Source: Clostridium rhizosphaerae
GTDB taxonomy: Bacteria > Bacillota > Clostridia > Clostridiales > Clostridiaceae
Direction of reading: 5' to 3'
DNA: 64,000 nt
NCBI RefSeq assembly: GCF_016765585.1
Contig: NZ_JAESWC010000008.1
Span: 62,001-126,000, forward strand
The notes beneath the pieces are model-generated. The model was not told the DNA's origin. It saw nothing but the letters and a program-made list of their open reading frames with translations, and searched no databases. Made by a program: the position numbers and the translations under genes. Within the stretch, counting starts at the first letter, position 1. Each line of letters begins with the position of its first letter. This document shows positions 27,357-35,268 of the stretch, one piece after another.

Positions 27357-27388
27357 TATGGATAGCTAACAAATGTTAACTATCCATA
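27357..27388 (-). terminator. terminator of the lrgAB operon
   Basis: ATATGGATAG-C-TAAC pairs with GTTA-A-CTATCCATAT around a 4-base loop; it lies 14 bases after the LrgB stop codon. Confidence 0.75.
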
Positions 27389-27401
27389 TTACTATCTTTA
27401 A

Positions 27402-28109
27402 TTAAAATAATTTCATTAACGTAAAAAGTTTAACCATAATGGGAGCCAGTATTACAGTTATTAATCCTGCTATACCAACTGACAAGCTGCTCATAGCACC
27501 TTCAGTTTCTCCAAGTTCTAATGCTTTTGTAGTTCCTAAAGCATGACTAGATGTTCCTATAGCTATTCCCACAGATACACTGTCCTTAATTTTGAATATT
27601 TTACATATATACGGTCCAATTATTGCTCCTAAAATACCGGTTATAATAATAGCAGCAACTGTAACAGCTGGAATTCCTCCAAGCTGAGAAGATACATCCA
27701 TTCCAATAGGAGTGGTTACTGATTTAGGAATCATAGACAGCCTTAAAAGTTCATTTAGTCCAAAGGCTTTCCCTAGAAGTATAATACTTATCATTCCAAA
27801 AATAGATCCTATAGTTATCCCCGTTAATATAGCAAGAGCATTTGCTTTTAAAAGCTTTAATTTTTTATACAAGGGTACTGCAAGGACAACTGTAGCAGGC
27901 CCTAGGAAGAAAGAAATTAACTGACCTCCTTTATTATAAGCTTCAAAACTGATATGAAATCTTAAAAGAAGTAAAATAATTAAGGTCTGGCTTATAAACA
28001 AAGGATTAAAAAAAGCTATCTTAGTCTTATTATATAAGATACATCCAAATTCAAACGCTAAAAGAGAAATCATTATTCCAAACAATGGTGAGTTTATTAG
28101 TTCTTTCAT
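27402..28109 (-). CDS. lrgB: LrgB-family membrane protein
   Basis: A 235-residue polytopic membrane protein with six to eight hydrophobic helices. The ALGTTKALELGETEGAMSSLSVGIAGL stretch near the C-terminus is characteristic of the LrgB/CidB family. It starts one base after the stop of the LrgA gene, as in the usual lrgAB layout. LrgA/LrgB proteins were described as holin/antiholin-like; in several bacteria the pair acts as a pyruvate or metabolite transporter. No LytSR two-component genes are in the window. Confidence 0.92.
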   Translation of the reverse strand: MKELINSPLFGIMISLLAFEFGCILYNKTKIAFFNPLFISQTLIILLLLRFHISFEAYNKGGQLISFFLGPATVVLAVPLYKKLKLLKANALAILTGITIGSIFGMISIILLGKAFGLNELLRLSMIPKSVTTPIGMDVSSQLGGIPAVTVAAIIITGILGAIIGPYICKIFKIKDSVSVGIAIGTSSHALGTTKALELGETEGAMSSLSVGIAGLITVILAPIMVKLFTLMKLF

Positions 28110-28110
28110 T

Positions 28111-28455
28111 CTACTTGTCCCCTTTTAAAAGCTGTACAGTTATGCCTGTAGTAACCATAACAACTATTGTAGATATTACAATGATAACGAATATAGGAAC
28201 CCAATTACCTTTCATTACATCTAAACTAGATATTATTCCTACCCCTGCAGGCACAAAAAAGAATGCTAAATGATCAAGAAGAAACTCACTGGTCTCTTCA
28301 ATATGTTTAAGTTTTATTACTCCGGTCATAAGTCCTAAAAGCAGTAAAATCATTCCTACGACACTGCCTGGTATTGGCAAATTTAAAACTCTATGAAGTG
28401 CTTCTCCTAAAAAACATATAACAAGTATTATTGCAAATTGTCTTAAAAATTTCAT
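28111..28455 (-). CDS. lrgA: LrgA/CidA-family holin-like protein
   Basis: A 114-residue protein with four hydrophobic helices and the family core GEALHRVLNLPIPGSVVGMILL followed by FLLDHLAFFFVPAGVG. The ATG at 28455 is chosen because GAGGAGAAAAAG precedes it; earlier in-frame starts lack a ribosome site and give an odd charged extension. It is the first gene of a two-gene operon with lrgB. Whether it belongs to the LrgA or CidA subgroup cannot be told from the sequence alone. Confidence 0.9.
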   Translation of the reverse strand: MKFLRQFAIILVICFLGEALHRVLNLPIPGSVVGMILLLLGLMTGVIKLKHIEETSEFLLDHLAFFFVPAGVGIISSLDVMKGNWVPIFVIIVISTIVVMVTTGITVQLLKGDK

Positions 28456-28562
28456 CTTTTTCTCCTCTTTACAACCTTTTTTTATCAATATATATAATAC
28501 CACTTTAAACAAGCTATACATTTATTGTGTGAAAAGAAGAAAAATATAGACAATATAAAAAA

Positions 28563-28597
28563 ATAGACCTTTATTTATTTTAAATAAAGATCTATCT
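28563..28597 (-). terminator. terminator after the DUF350 gene
   Basis: ATAGATCTTTATTTA and a complementary arm (one mismatch) on the minus strand, followed by seven T. It ends just past the gene stop. Confidence 0.75.
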
Positions 28598-28603
28598 TTT
28601 CTC

Positions 28604-28810
28604 TTAAGCCGCTACAACCCTAGAAACTATTAGAGCTATTCCTATTAAAAGTCCAGCTATTAAAATACCTACAGCCATATTTCCTTTTTCAAGTTCTTTA
28701 TTAAAATCTAGTGGTATCATTTTGTCAAATATAACATAGCCTATAGCCATGACAAGTATTCCTAAAAGTCCAAATAATGCGCTTAATCCTAAATTATTTA
28801 ACACTGTCAT
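28604..28810 (-). CDS. DUF350 family membrane protein
   Basis: A 68-residue protein with two transmembrane helices (about 9-29 and 45-66) separated by a short loop with DFNKELEKGNMAVGI, the DUF350 pattern. Family function is unknown; members often sit in groups of small membrane proteins. GGGGGAG precedes the ATG. It has its own terminator, and its neighbours, lrgA and gamma carbonic anhydrase, share the strand but appear separately transcribed. Confidence 0.8.
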   Translation of the reverse strand: MTVLNNLGLSALFGLLGILVMAIGYVIFDKMIPLDFNKELEKGNMAVGILIAGLLIGIALIVSRVVAA

Positions 28811-28888
28811 CGTCTCTCCCCCTTTTAATTATAATATTACCATATAATAATTATTTCACAAAATATGGATTTATTCAATCTATTAGTA

Positions 28889-29395
28889 TTATAATTTAAA
28901 CTTTTTAGATAAATCAATATAATTTTTAGCCGATTGTTCTAAATTTTTCTTTTCTTCTTCAGTAAGTTCACGAACTACTCTTCCTGGAGAGCCTAAAACC
29001 ATAACACCAGAAGGTATTTTCTTTCCTCCAGTTACTACGCTCCCAGCTCCAATAATAGTATAGTCACCTATTTCTGATCCGTCTAATACTATTGCTCCCA
29101 TTCCTATCAAACAGTAGTTTCCAACCTTACAAGCATGCACTATAGCTCCATGGCCAACAGTAACATACTCACCAATTTCTGTTGAATACTTTTCTCCTGC
29201 TATATGTACAGTGCAATTATCCTGTATATTAGTTCCTTTCCCAACTCTTATATAATTTTCATCACCTCTTAAAACAGCTCCGAACCAAATACTACAGTCC
29301 TCTTCAATGACTACATTACCTATAATATCAGCACTTTCTGCCACAAAAACACTTTCATGTATCTTTGGATATTTATCTTCATATTTATAAATCAT
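28889..29395 (-). CDS. gamma carbonic anhydrase family protein
   Basis: A 168-residue left-handed beta-helix protein. Hexapeptide repeats run from about residue 20 to 135. The metal-binding histidine pattern is seen in TVHIAGEK, TVGHGAIVHACKVG and conserved GRVVREL near the end. Family members include true zinc or iron gamma-carbonic anhydrases and related proteins of undetermined activity, such as YrdA and PaaY types; this short form without acidic loop is of the YrdA type. GAGGTG precedes the ATG. Confidence 0.88.
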   Translation of the reverse strand: MIYKYEDKYPKIHESVFVAESADIIGNVVIEEDCSIWFGAVLRGDENYIRVGKGTNIQDNCTVHIAGEKYSTEIGEYVTVGHGAIVHACKVGNYCLIGMGAIVLDGSEIGDYTIIGAGSVVTGGKKIPSGVMVLGSPGRVVRELTEEEKKNLEQSAKNYIDLSKKFKL

Positions 29396-29423
29396 AACTT
29401 CACCTCTTAATAAAATTGTAAAC

Positions 29424-29762
29424 TAAAATGGCCGTAGGCTGCGGCGTAAAGACTTAGAGCCTAGTGTAGAAAATAATATTTTACTTTATGATTGCTTTGC
29501 GTATGTTCTAAGGCTTGCAATACTGAAAAGCTAAGAGCCTCTATAAATTCGCTTCAGCTTCTTGTTTCTTTAACAGCCGCAAGCTTTAAAATATCTTTAG
29601 TAAACTTAAAATACTTTTGGCTTGCTCAGAAGAGAGGCTCTAAGCTTTTCAACATTACTTCGCCAAGAACATGGGCAAAGTTATCAATCAAATTTAAATA
29701 TTATTTCCTACACCTGCTCTCGGTCTCTACACCCAGCCTATGTAGCTTTTATACGCCATTAT
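29424..29762. repeat. long palindromic non-coding element, copy A
   Basis: One of two related elements filling the 1-kb gene-free stretch 29396-30395. The ends pair (AATGGC near 29428 with GCCATT near 29755). Inner paired arms follow: GTAGAAAATAATATT with AATATTATTTCCTAC, CTTTGC..ATGTTCT with AGAACATGGGCAAAG, and TGAAAAGCTAAGAGCCTCT with its near complement ending at 29650. A 21-base block (29624-29644) is identical, inverted, to 30124-30144. No open frame is convincing. See copy B. Confidence 0.7.
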
Positions 29763-30024
29763 AATTATCTATATATACGACTTACTCAATGATCGTTTTT
29801 ATAATTAAAACTTTTGGCTTTGTTAAAAGCTAGTAATGACATTTTTATCATTCACCTATTTAAATATAAACCTATAAAAATATTTAAATATTTACTGCAA
29901 AAATGCTGGTTTGCAGCAGATTTGCTTTCTACAATATTGAAGAATATGCTTACATCAACATTATTATTAAACAGCGCAAAACTTTTTAATGTTTAACCTG
30001 ATTAATTATAGAGCTACAAAAGTA

Positions 30025-30345
30025 TTATAGGCCTGCTTTAAAGTATGTAGGGCAGTGTAGAAAATAATATATAAGATTAATTGAGTACTTTGCCCCTGTT
30101 CTTGGTGAAGTGAAGTCATAAAACTTAGAGCCTCTCTTCTGAGCTAACAAAAAATACAATATGATATTAAAATTTATCATAGAAGCTTCGCTTTAAAGAT
30201 AGCAAAAGTTAAAGCGAATTTTTAGAGGCTCTTGGTTTTATGAATTTACGAACCTTAGAACATCCGCAAAGTAATCACTAATATTATATATTATTTTCCA
30301 CGCATAGCCCTGCGGACTTTAAAGCAAAGCCTGTGCTACCTTTAT
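30025..30345. repeat. long palindromic non-coding element, copy B (inverted relative to A)
   Basis: Read on the minus strand it aligns along its length with copy A: GTGGAAAATAATAT, then CTTTGCGGATGTTCTAAGG, AAGAGCCTCT, the 21-base identical block, and an AAGAACAGGGGCAAAG arm. Its outer arms (AGGC..TGCTTTAAAGT types) differ from those of A but are again self-complementary. Between the copies, 29763-30024 is AT-rich and shows nothing recognisable. Function unknown; could be a mobile palindromic element or a structured RNA. Confidence 0.7.
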
Positions 30346-30353
30346 TATATCAA

Positions 30354-30391
30354 AAAATCAGCAGCATCACTAACAATGATACTGCTGATTT
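30354..30391 (-). terminator. terminator of the amino-acid permease gene
   Basis: AAATCAGCAG and its complement with inner ATCA/TGAT pairing, directly after the permease stop on the minus strand, followed by a T-rich stretch. Confidence 0.8.
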
Positions 30392-30395
30392 ATAA

Positions 30396-31754
30396 TTAAG
30401 CTGCTTTATTAAAATCTCTTAACTGTTTTATTTTTGCAGAGTCCTTAAGCTTCATATAAAGATAGAATGGAACTCCAAATAGTATCAATAAGAATCCGTA
30501 CATAACTGTTTCAGATCCTGAACCGTAAATAGCCCATACGGCATAAGCAAAGCCTGCTAAAGGAACTATAGAAGCCTTTATAAACTTCCAAACATTAAAA
30601 TCAGCATCACGCTTTACGAGCAATATAATCTCTGCCGCTGCGGTGCTGGCATACATTGGCAAATAAGCTAAAGTAGCCAATAGTATTATAAAGTTAAAAG
30701 CTGATAATAGTGACTTTGAGTAATTCATAACTAACAATATATTTGCAAGTACAGCACTTATTATAAGGGATACATGTGGTGTATTATATTTTGGATGAAT
30801 CTTTGCAAAAGCTTCTGGGAAAATTTTATCTTTTCCAGCCGCATATGACATACGAGCTGTTGCAAGAAGCCAGCCTACTGTAGTTCCTAATACACTTATG
30901 ATACATGCAACCAAAAGTACATTTGTAATCCCGCTGCCTAAGTATTGAGCTAATATGTCAACTATAGGAGAGGAACTTTTAGCAAGTGCTTCCTGTGACA
31001 TAGAGCCCATTGCAAAGAAATTAATAGCCATATACATAACAATTGCAATTGTCATTCCAAGTATAGTACTCAGTTTAACATTTCTTTCGGGATTCTTTAT
31101 CTCTCCTGCTGCAACAGATGCTGTTTCAAAGCCGATAAACGCCCATAATGTAGAAGCCGCAGCTGCTGGCACAGTAGCTATGCCTTTATCCACTGGAAAC
31201 ATAGGCTTTAGTAATGCAGGATTAAAATGATATGCTGTTATACCTATAAAGAAAACAAAAAGTAATAGTTCAAATATAGTAATGACCGTTTGAGTTATAC
31301 CTGCTTTTTTAACTCCCATTATATTAATAATTGTAAATATCCAAAGTATTGAACTCGTGTATAAAAATGCAATAAAATGATTATTGTTGATAGCAGGTAT
31401 TAATTTACCTGTATAACTAGCTACTGCAGTAATTATAGCTGCATTTCCAATCCATGAACCATTCCAATATAACCATGCGTTTAAAAATCCCATAAAGTCT
31501 CCAAAAGCTAATTTTGAATACTCGTAGGGGCCACCAGTCTTAGGTATCTTAGAGCCTAAGTTTGCAAAGGAAAGTGCAAGTAAAATAGAACCTAATCCAG
31601 TTAATATCCACGCAAGCATGGTAGAGCCTGGACCTGCTTTAGTTGCAAGCGTTGCAGGAAGCATAAATATCCCTGAACCCATCATATTTCCTACTACAAG
31701 TGCTGTAGCTATAACTAACCCTAATTCCTTTTTTAAGTGGGTACTTTTTTCCAT
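30396..31754 (-). CDS. APC-superfamily amino acid/polyamine permease
   Basis: A 452-residue membrane protein with twelve predicted hydrophobic segments. The TM1 signature GNMMGSGIFMLPA and TGGPYEYSKLAFG in TM3 are typical of the basic amino acid/polyamine antiporter group (agmatine-putrescine, arginine-ornithine types). WAFIGFETASVAAGEIKNP is the conserved TM6 block. The substrate is not determinable; no decarboxylase gene is adjacent that would define it. GGAGG precedes the ATG. Single gene with its own terminator, lying between the palindromic elements and nrdJ, divergent from the latter. Confidence 0.9.
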   Translation of the reverse strand: MEKSTHLKKELGLVIATALVVGNMMGSGIFMLPATLATKAGPGSTMLAWILTGLGSILLALSFANLGSKIPKTGGPYEYSKLAFGDFMGFLNAWLYWNGSWIGNAAIITAVASYTGKLIPAINNNHFIAFLYTSSILWIFTIINIMGVKKAGITQTVITIFELLLFVFFIGITAYHFNPALLKPMFPVDKGIATVPAAAASTLWAFIGFETASVAAGEIKNPERNVKLSTILGMTIAIVMYMAINFFAMGSMSQEALAKSSSPIVDILAQYLGSGITNVLLVACIISVLGTTVGWLLATARMSYAAGKDKIFPEAFAKIHPKYNTPHVSLIISAVLANILLVMNYSKSLLSAFNFIILLATLAYLPMYASTAAAEIILLVKRDADFNVWKFIKASIVPLAGFAYAVWAIYGSGSETVMYGFLLILFGVPFYLYMKLKDSAKIKQLRDFNKAA

Positions 31755-31937
31755 GTATCATTCCTCCAATGCTAAATTTAAAATTACTCTAAAACAATAG
31801 CATAGGGCATGTTTACTGTCAATTATTTTTTGTATAAACTTTCATCCAAATGAATAAATATTATCCTTTTTTGAATTTTTAAATTAGTCAAATTAATCAG
31901 TGGTGAAAAAAACTGTTATTTTGTAGAACGAATTTTG

Positions 31938-31966
31938 TTGAATTCTTATAGTAATTATTCTATAAT
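31938..31966 (+). promoter_or_regulatory. sigma-A promoter of nrdJ
   Basis: TTGAAT at 31938-31943, exactly 17 bases, then TATAAT at 31961-31966. The predicted start of transcription is at about 31973, just before the first NrdR-like box. Confidence 0.75.
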
Positions 31967-31976
31967 AGTCAAAGTG

Positions 31977-32023
31977 ATACTACATATAGTGGTTATTATT
32001 GAATATAATACTATATATAGACA
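31977..32023 (+). promoter_or_regulatory. pair of NrdR-like boxes
   Basis: ATACTACATATAGTGG at 31977-31992 and ATACTATATATAGACA at 32008-32023 resemble the NrdR box (ACACWATATATWGTGT type). They are 31 bp apart, three helical turns, the usual spacing for paired NrdR sites. Both lie just downstream of the promoter, as expected for repression of a ribonucleotide reductase by NrdR. Confidence 0.7.
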
Positions 32024-32045
32024 TTTATTGACTGGAGGTAATACT

Positions 32046-35000
32046 ATGAAAAATACTAGCTTTAAAGACAATAGCAATAACGTAAAGTCTCTATTTAAGA
32101 GAGTTTATACTAAAGAATTAGAAAACAATAAAAACAAGACTGTTTATGATTTATTTCAATGGAAGACAGTTGATGTTTTCTTAAAAGACTATAAAACCTC
32201 TAAGGTAATAGTCGATATGAAAGACTTAGAGTTTCCAGAGCAGTACTCTCAAAATGCCTGCAACATTATAGCATCTAAATACTTCAGAAGAGCAGGAGTT
32301 CCAAACAGTGTTGGTTATGAAAACAGCATGAGGATGGTTGCTCATAGGCTTGTAAGTTTTTGGAGTGAAGCACTTGTTGATGAGGGTATTATTGAAAATG
32401 ATGAAGAGAAAAGCATCTTTTATGATGAAATGGTGTATGGACTTTTAAATCAAATGTATGCTCCTAATTCACCTCAATGGTTTAACACAGGACTTGCTCA
32501 GTCATATAATATACGCGGAAACAAACAAGGAAGCTTTTATTATGATGAGAAGCTTAAAAAGGTTGTTGAGAGTGAAGACAGTTATACAAGAACTCAAGCT
32601 TCAGCTTGCTTTATAGTTTCAATAGAGGATAAGCTTTTAGGTAATCACTCAATTTCCGAGCAGTTTGTTACAGAAACAAAGCTTTTTAAAGGCGGTTCAG
32701 GAACCGGTACTAATTTCAGTACATTGAGAGCAAAGGGAGAAAAACTCTCCGGCGGCGGTGTATCTTCAGGATTAATGAGCTTCTTAAAAGGTTTAGACAG
32801 AAATGCAGGTGCAATTAAATCAGGAGGCACAACAAGACGTGCTGCTAAGATGGTTTGCCTTGACGTTGATCACCCTGAAATAATGGAATTCATAACTTGG
32901 AAAGCAAAAGAAGAAGAAAAAGTACGTGCTCTTGGAAAAATGGGATACGATATGGATATAGACGGCGAAGCTTATGAGACTGTTTCAGGACAAAACAGCA
33001 ACAATTCTATAAGATTTTCTGATAACTTCATGACCAAGGTTAAAAATCTACATAATGATCCTGAAGAAGAAATAGAGCTTAATGGCCGAATGGACAGTAA
33101 TTTAGACAGCAAAATAAAAGTACAGGAAATCTGGAATGCTTTTAATGATTCTGCTTGGCAGTGCGCAGACCCAGCACCTCAATTTGATGATACCTTTAAC
33201 GCTTGGCATACTTGCCCAGCTGGAGAAGATGGGTTATTAGGAGCTAAGCATAACAGAATTAACTCTACTAATCCATGTGGAGAATATGCATTCTTGGATG
33301 ACTCCTCTTGTAATTTAGCTTCAATAAATGTATTTAAATTCTATAATCATTCTGATAAAAGCATTGATATAGATGGTTATATTCACTTGGTAGGTTTAGT
33401 TCAGCTTGCACTTGAAGCATCTATTCATTGGGGGCAGTATCCTACTGAAGATATTGCAAGAAAAACCTATATGTTTAGAACTACAGGTTTAGGTATTGCA
33501 AATATAGCTGCTTTATTTATGGTTATGGGGCACCCCTACGATTCTGAAGAAAGCAGAACCTTGGCGGCTTCATTGATAGGAATTATGACAGGGTATTCTT
33601 ACTACGTATCTTCTTTAATGGCAGAAAAAATTGGTACTTTTGAAAAGTATGATATAAATAAAGATTACATGTTAAGAGTAATAAGAAACCATGCTAGAGT
33701 TTCTGGAAGCTTAGATTCGGAATATGAAGATTTAAATTATGAGCCAGTTAAAGTAAATCACGATCTTTTAAACAGCTTGAATCTTGGTTCCATAAGCAAC
33801 GCTCTTATAAAAACTTGGAAAGCTGCGGTTCTAAAGGGTGAAGCTTTTGGTTTTAGAAATGCACAGGTTTCAGTAATAGCACCAACAGGAACTATCTCCT
33901 TTGCTATGGATTGTACAGCAACTTCTATTGAGCCTTTCTTCAGTCATATTGTATATAAAAAGCTTGTTGGCGGTGGATATATGACTGTAGTAAATCCTGT
34001 AATAGAAATGTCTCTTGAAAACTTAGGCTATACTAAAGAACAAATTGAGGACATATTAAACTATGTTCTTAGAAAAGAAACAGCTAATGAAAACGGGTAC
34101 GAATATGAAAAAATAGCTGACGGCAAGATTGAAGATGCACCTCACTTAAAAGAAGAACATTATGCAATTTTTGATACAGCTAATAAGTGCGGCAGCGGAG
34201 AAAGGTATATTAAACCTATGGGTCACGTTAACATGGTTGCAGCCATAACTCCTTTAATTTCTGGAGCTGTGTCAAAGACTGTTAACTTACCTAAAAATGC
34301 TTCAGTTCAAGATTTTAAAAATGTAGTATTAAAATCCTGGGAACTTGGTGTAAAAGGCATTACTTTATATAGAGATTCTTCCAAGGCAGCACAGCCTCTA
34401 AATACAAGTCTGCTTACTGAATCTGATGATGTAAATCTTGAAAGTCTTACTTATGCTCAGCTTCTTAAAAAGGCAAAGGAAATGCAGGCGCACAAGCACT
34501 ATACAAGAAGAGATAAACCAGAAGGTATTAGATACGGCACTACTCATCCTGCTCAAATTGAGGATGTTAAAATATATACCACTATAAACAGACGCGAAAA
34601 TGGTGAGATTTCTGAGGTTTATATAACTACTGACAGAGAAGGAACAATAATAACAGGGCTTTTAAATTCTCTATCCAAATCAATATCTGTTATGCTTCAA
34701 TATCATGTTCCTCCAAAGGATATTGCCAGAATGCTTAGAGGACAAAAATACGAGCCTTATGGTTTTGTGCAAAAACATCCATATATTAAATATGTATCCT
34801 CTATTTCTGATTTAATAAGCAAAATAATCGATATAGAGTTAGGTGATTTCTCACGCTGCCAGGTTAAGCCTGAGGATTATGTAAGCACAACCATAGAAAA
34901 AAGCCCTTTTTCACAGCATCCAATATCAACTACACCAAGCGAAACTGTTTCTATAGAATCCAGTAATACTTCTCATTCAAAACCTGAGGGAGAGAAGCTC

Positions 35001-35099
35001 TACGGCGTAACATGCCCTACCTGCTCTGGAACAAAGATGGTTATGAACGGAACCTGTAAGGTATGCTTGGATTGTGGTTCAACTACTGGCTGCAGCTAA
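32046..35099 (+). CDS. nrdJ: adenosylcobalamin-dependent (class II) ribonucleoside-diphosphate reductase
   Basis: A 1017-residue class II reductase that makes deoxyribonucleotides without oxygen, using B12 for radical generation. Seen: NSPQWFNTG, SACFIVS (active-site Cys), FKGGSGTGTNFSTLRA, the NPCGEYAFLDDSSCNLAS active-site loop with the radical Cys and Glu, and APTGTISFAMDC. The C-terminal region carries a TSCPD-like domain and then TCPTC and CKVC-CGSTTGCS, the zinc ribbon and terminal redox cysteines. The ATG at 32046 is fixed by GGAGGT just before it; an upstream in-frame ATG would start within the NrdR boxes and has no ribosome site. Length is typical. Confidence 0.95.
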   Translation: MKNTSFKDNSNNVKSLFKRVYTKELENNKNKTVYDLFQWKTVDVFLKDYKTSKVIVDMKDLEFPEQYSQNACNIIASKYFRRAGVPNSVGYENSMRMVAHRLVSFWSEALVDEGIIENDEEKSIFYDEMVYGLLNQMYAPNSPQWFNTGLAQSYNIRGNKQGSFYYDEKLKKVVESEDSYTRTQASACFIVSIEDKLLGNHSISEQFVTETKLFKGGSGTGTNFSTLRAKGEKLSGGGVSSGLMSFLKGLDRNAGAIKSGGTTRRAAKMVCLDVDHPEIMEFITWKAKEEEKVRALGKMGYDMDIDGEAYETVSGQNSNNSIRFSDNFMTKVKNLHNDPEEEIELNGRMDSNLDSKIKVQEIWNAFNDSAWQCADPAPQFDDTFNAWHTCPAGEDGLLGAKHNRINSTNPCGEYAFLDDSSCNLASINVFKFYNHSDKSIDIDGYIHLVGLVQLALEASIHWGQYPTEDIARKTYMFRTTGLGIANIAALFMVMGHPYDSEESRTLAASLIGIMTGYSYYVSSLMAEKIGTFEKYDINKDYMLRVIRNHARVSGSLDSEYEDLNYEPVKVNHDLLNSLNLGSISNALIKTWKAAVLKGEAFGFRNAQVSVIAPTGTISFAMDCTATSIEPFFSHIVYKKLVGGGYMTVVNPVIEMSLENLGYTKEQIEDILNYVLRKETANENGYEYEKIADGKIEDAPHLKEEHYAIFDTANKCGSGERYIKPMGHVNMVAAITPLISGAVSKTVNLPKNASVQDFKNVVLKSWELGVKGITLYRDSSKAAQPLNTSLLTESDDVNLESLTYAQLLKKAKEMQAHKHYTRRDKPEGIRYGTTHPAQIEDVKIYTTINRRENGEISEVYITTDREGTIITGLLNSLSKSISVMLQYHVPPKDIARMLRGQKYEPYGFVQKHPYIKYVSSISDLISKIIDIELGDFSRCQVKPEDYVSTTIEKSPFSQHPISTTPSETVSIESSNTSHSKPEGEKLYGVTCPTCSGTKMVMNGTCKVCLDCGSTTGCS

Positions 35100-35157
35100 A
35101 AATTAAATAATAAGTTTAAAAATATAAAACTTGTCTATAATTTAGACAGGGACTACG

Positions 35158-35203
35158 AAAAAGATAGAATGTGTTGTGGTGGCAGCAGACATTCTATCTT
35201 TTT
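35158..35203 (+). terminator. terminator after nrdJ
   Basis: A 15-bp perfect stem AAAAAGATAGAATGT with its complement around a 16-base loop, ending in T5. A smaller stem (TTGTCTA/TAGACAGG region) precedes it. Confidence 0.88.
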
Positions 35204-35268
35204 CTTTTATCAGGCTCAAATATGAGTTAAAATATTTGTAAATAGCTTTATTAAGGTTGGTGATTGTT

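Noticed and set aside
29492-29764. A 90-codon open frame inside copy A of the palindromic element
   Set aside because: No ribosome site, protein-like composition absent, and copy B does not keep the frame; the sequence is constrained by pairing.
29814-29996. A 60-codon frame in the spacer between the two elements
   Set aside because: No start context and no recognisable protein; AT-rich chance frame.
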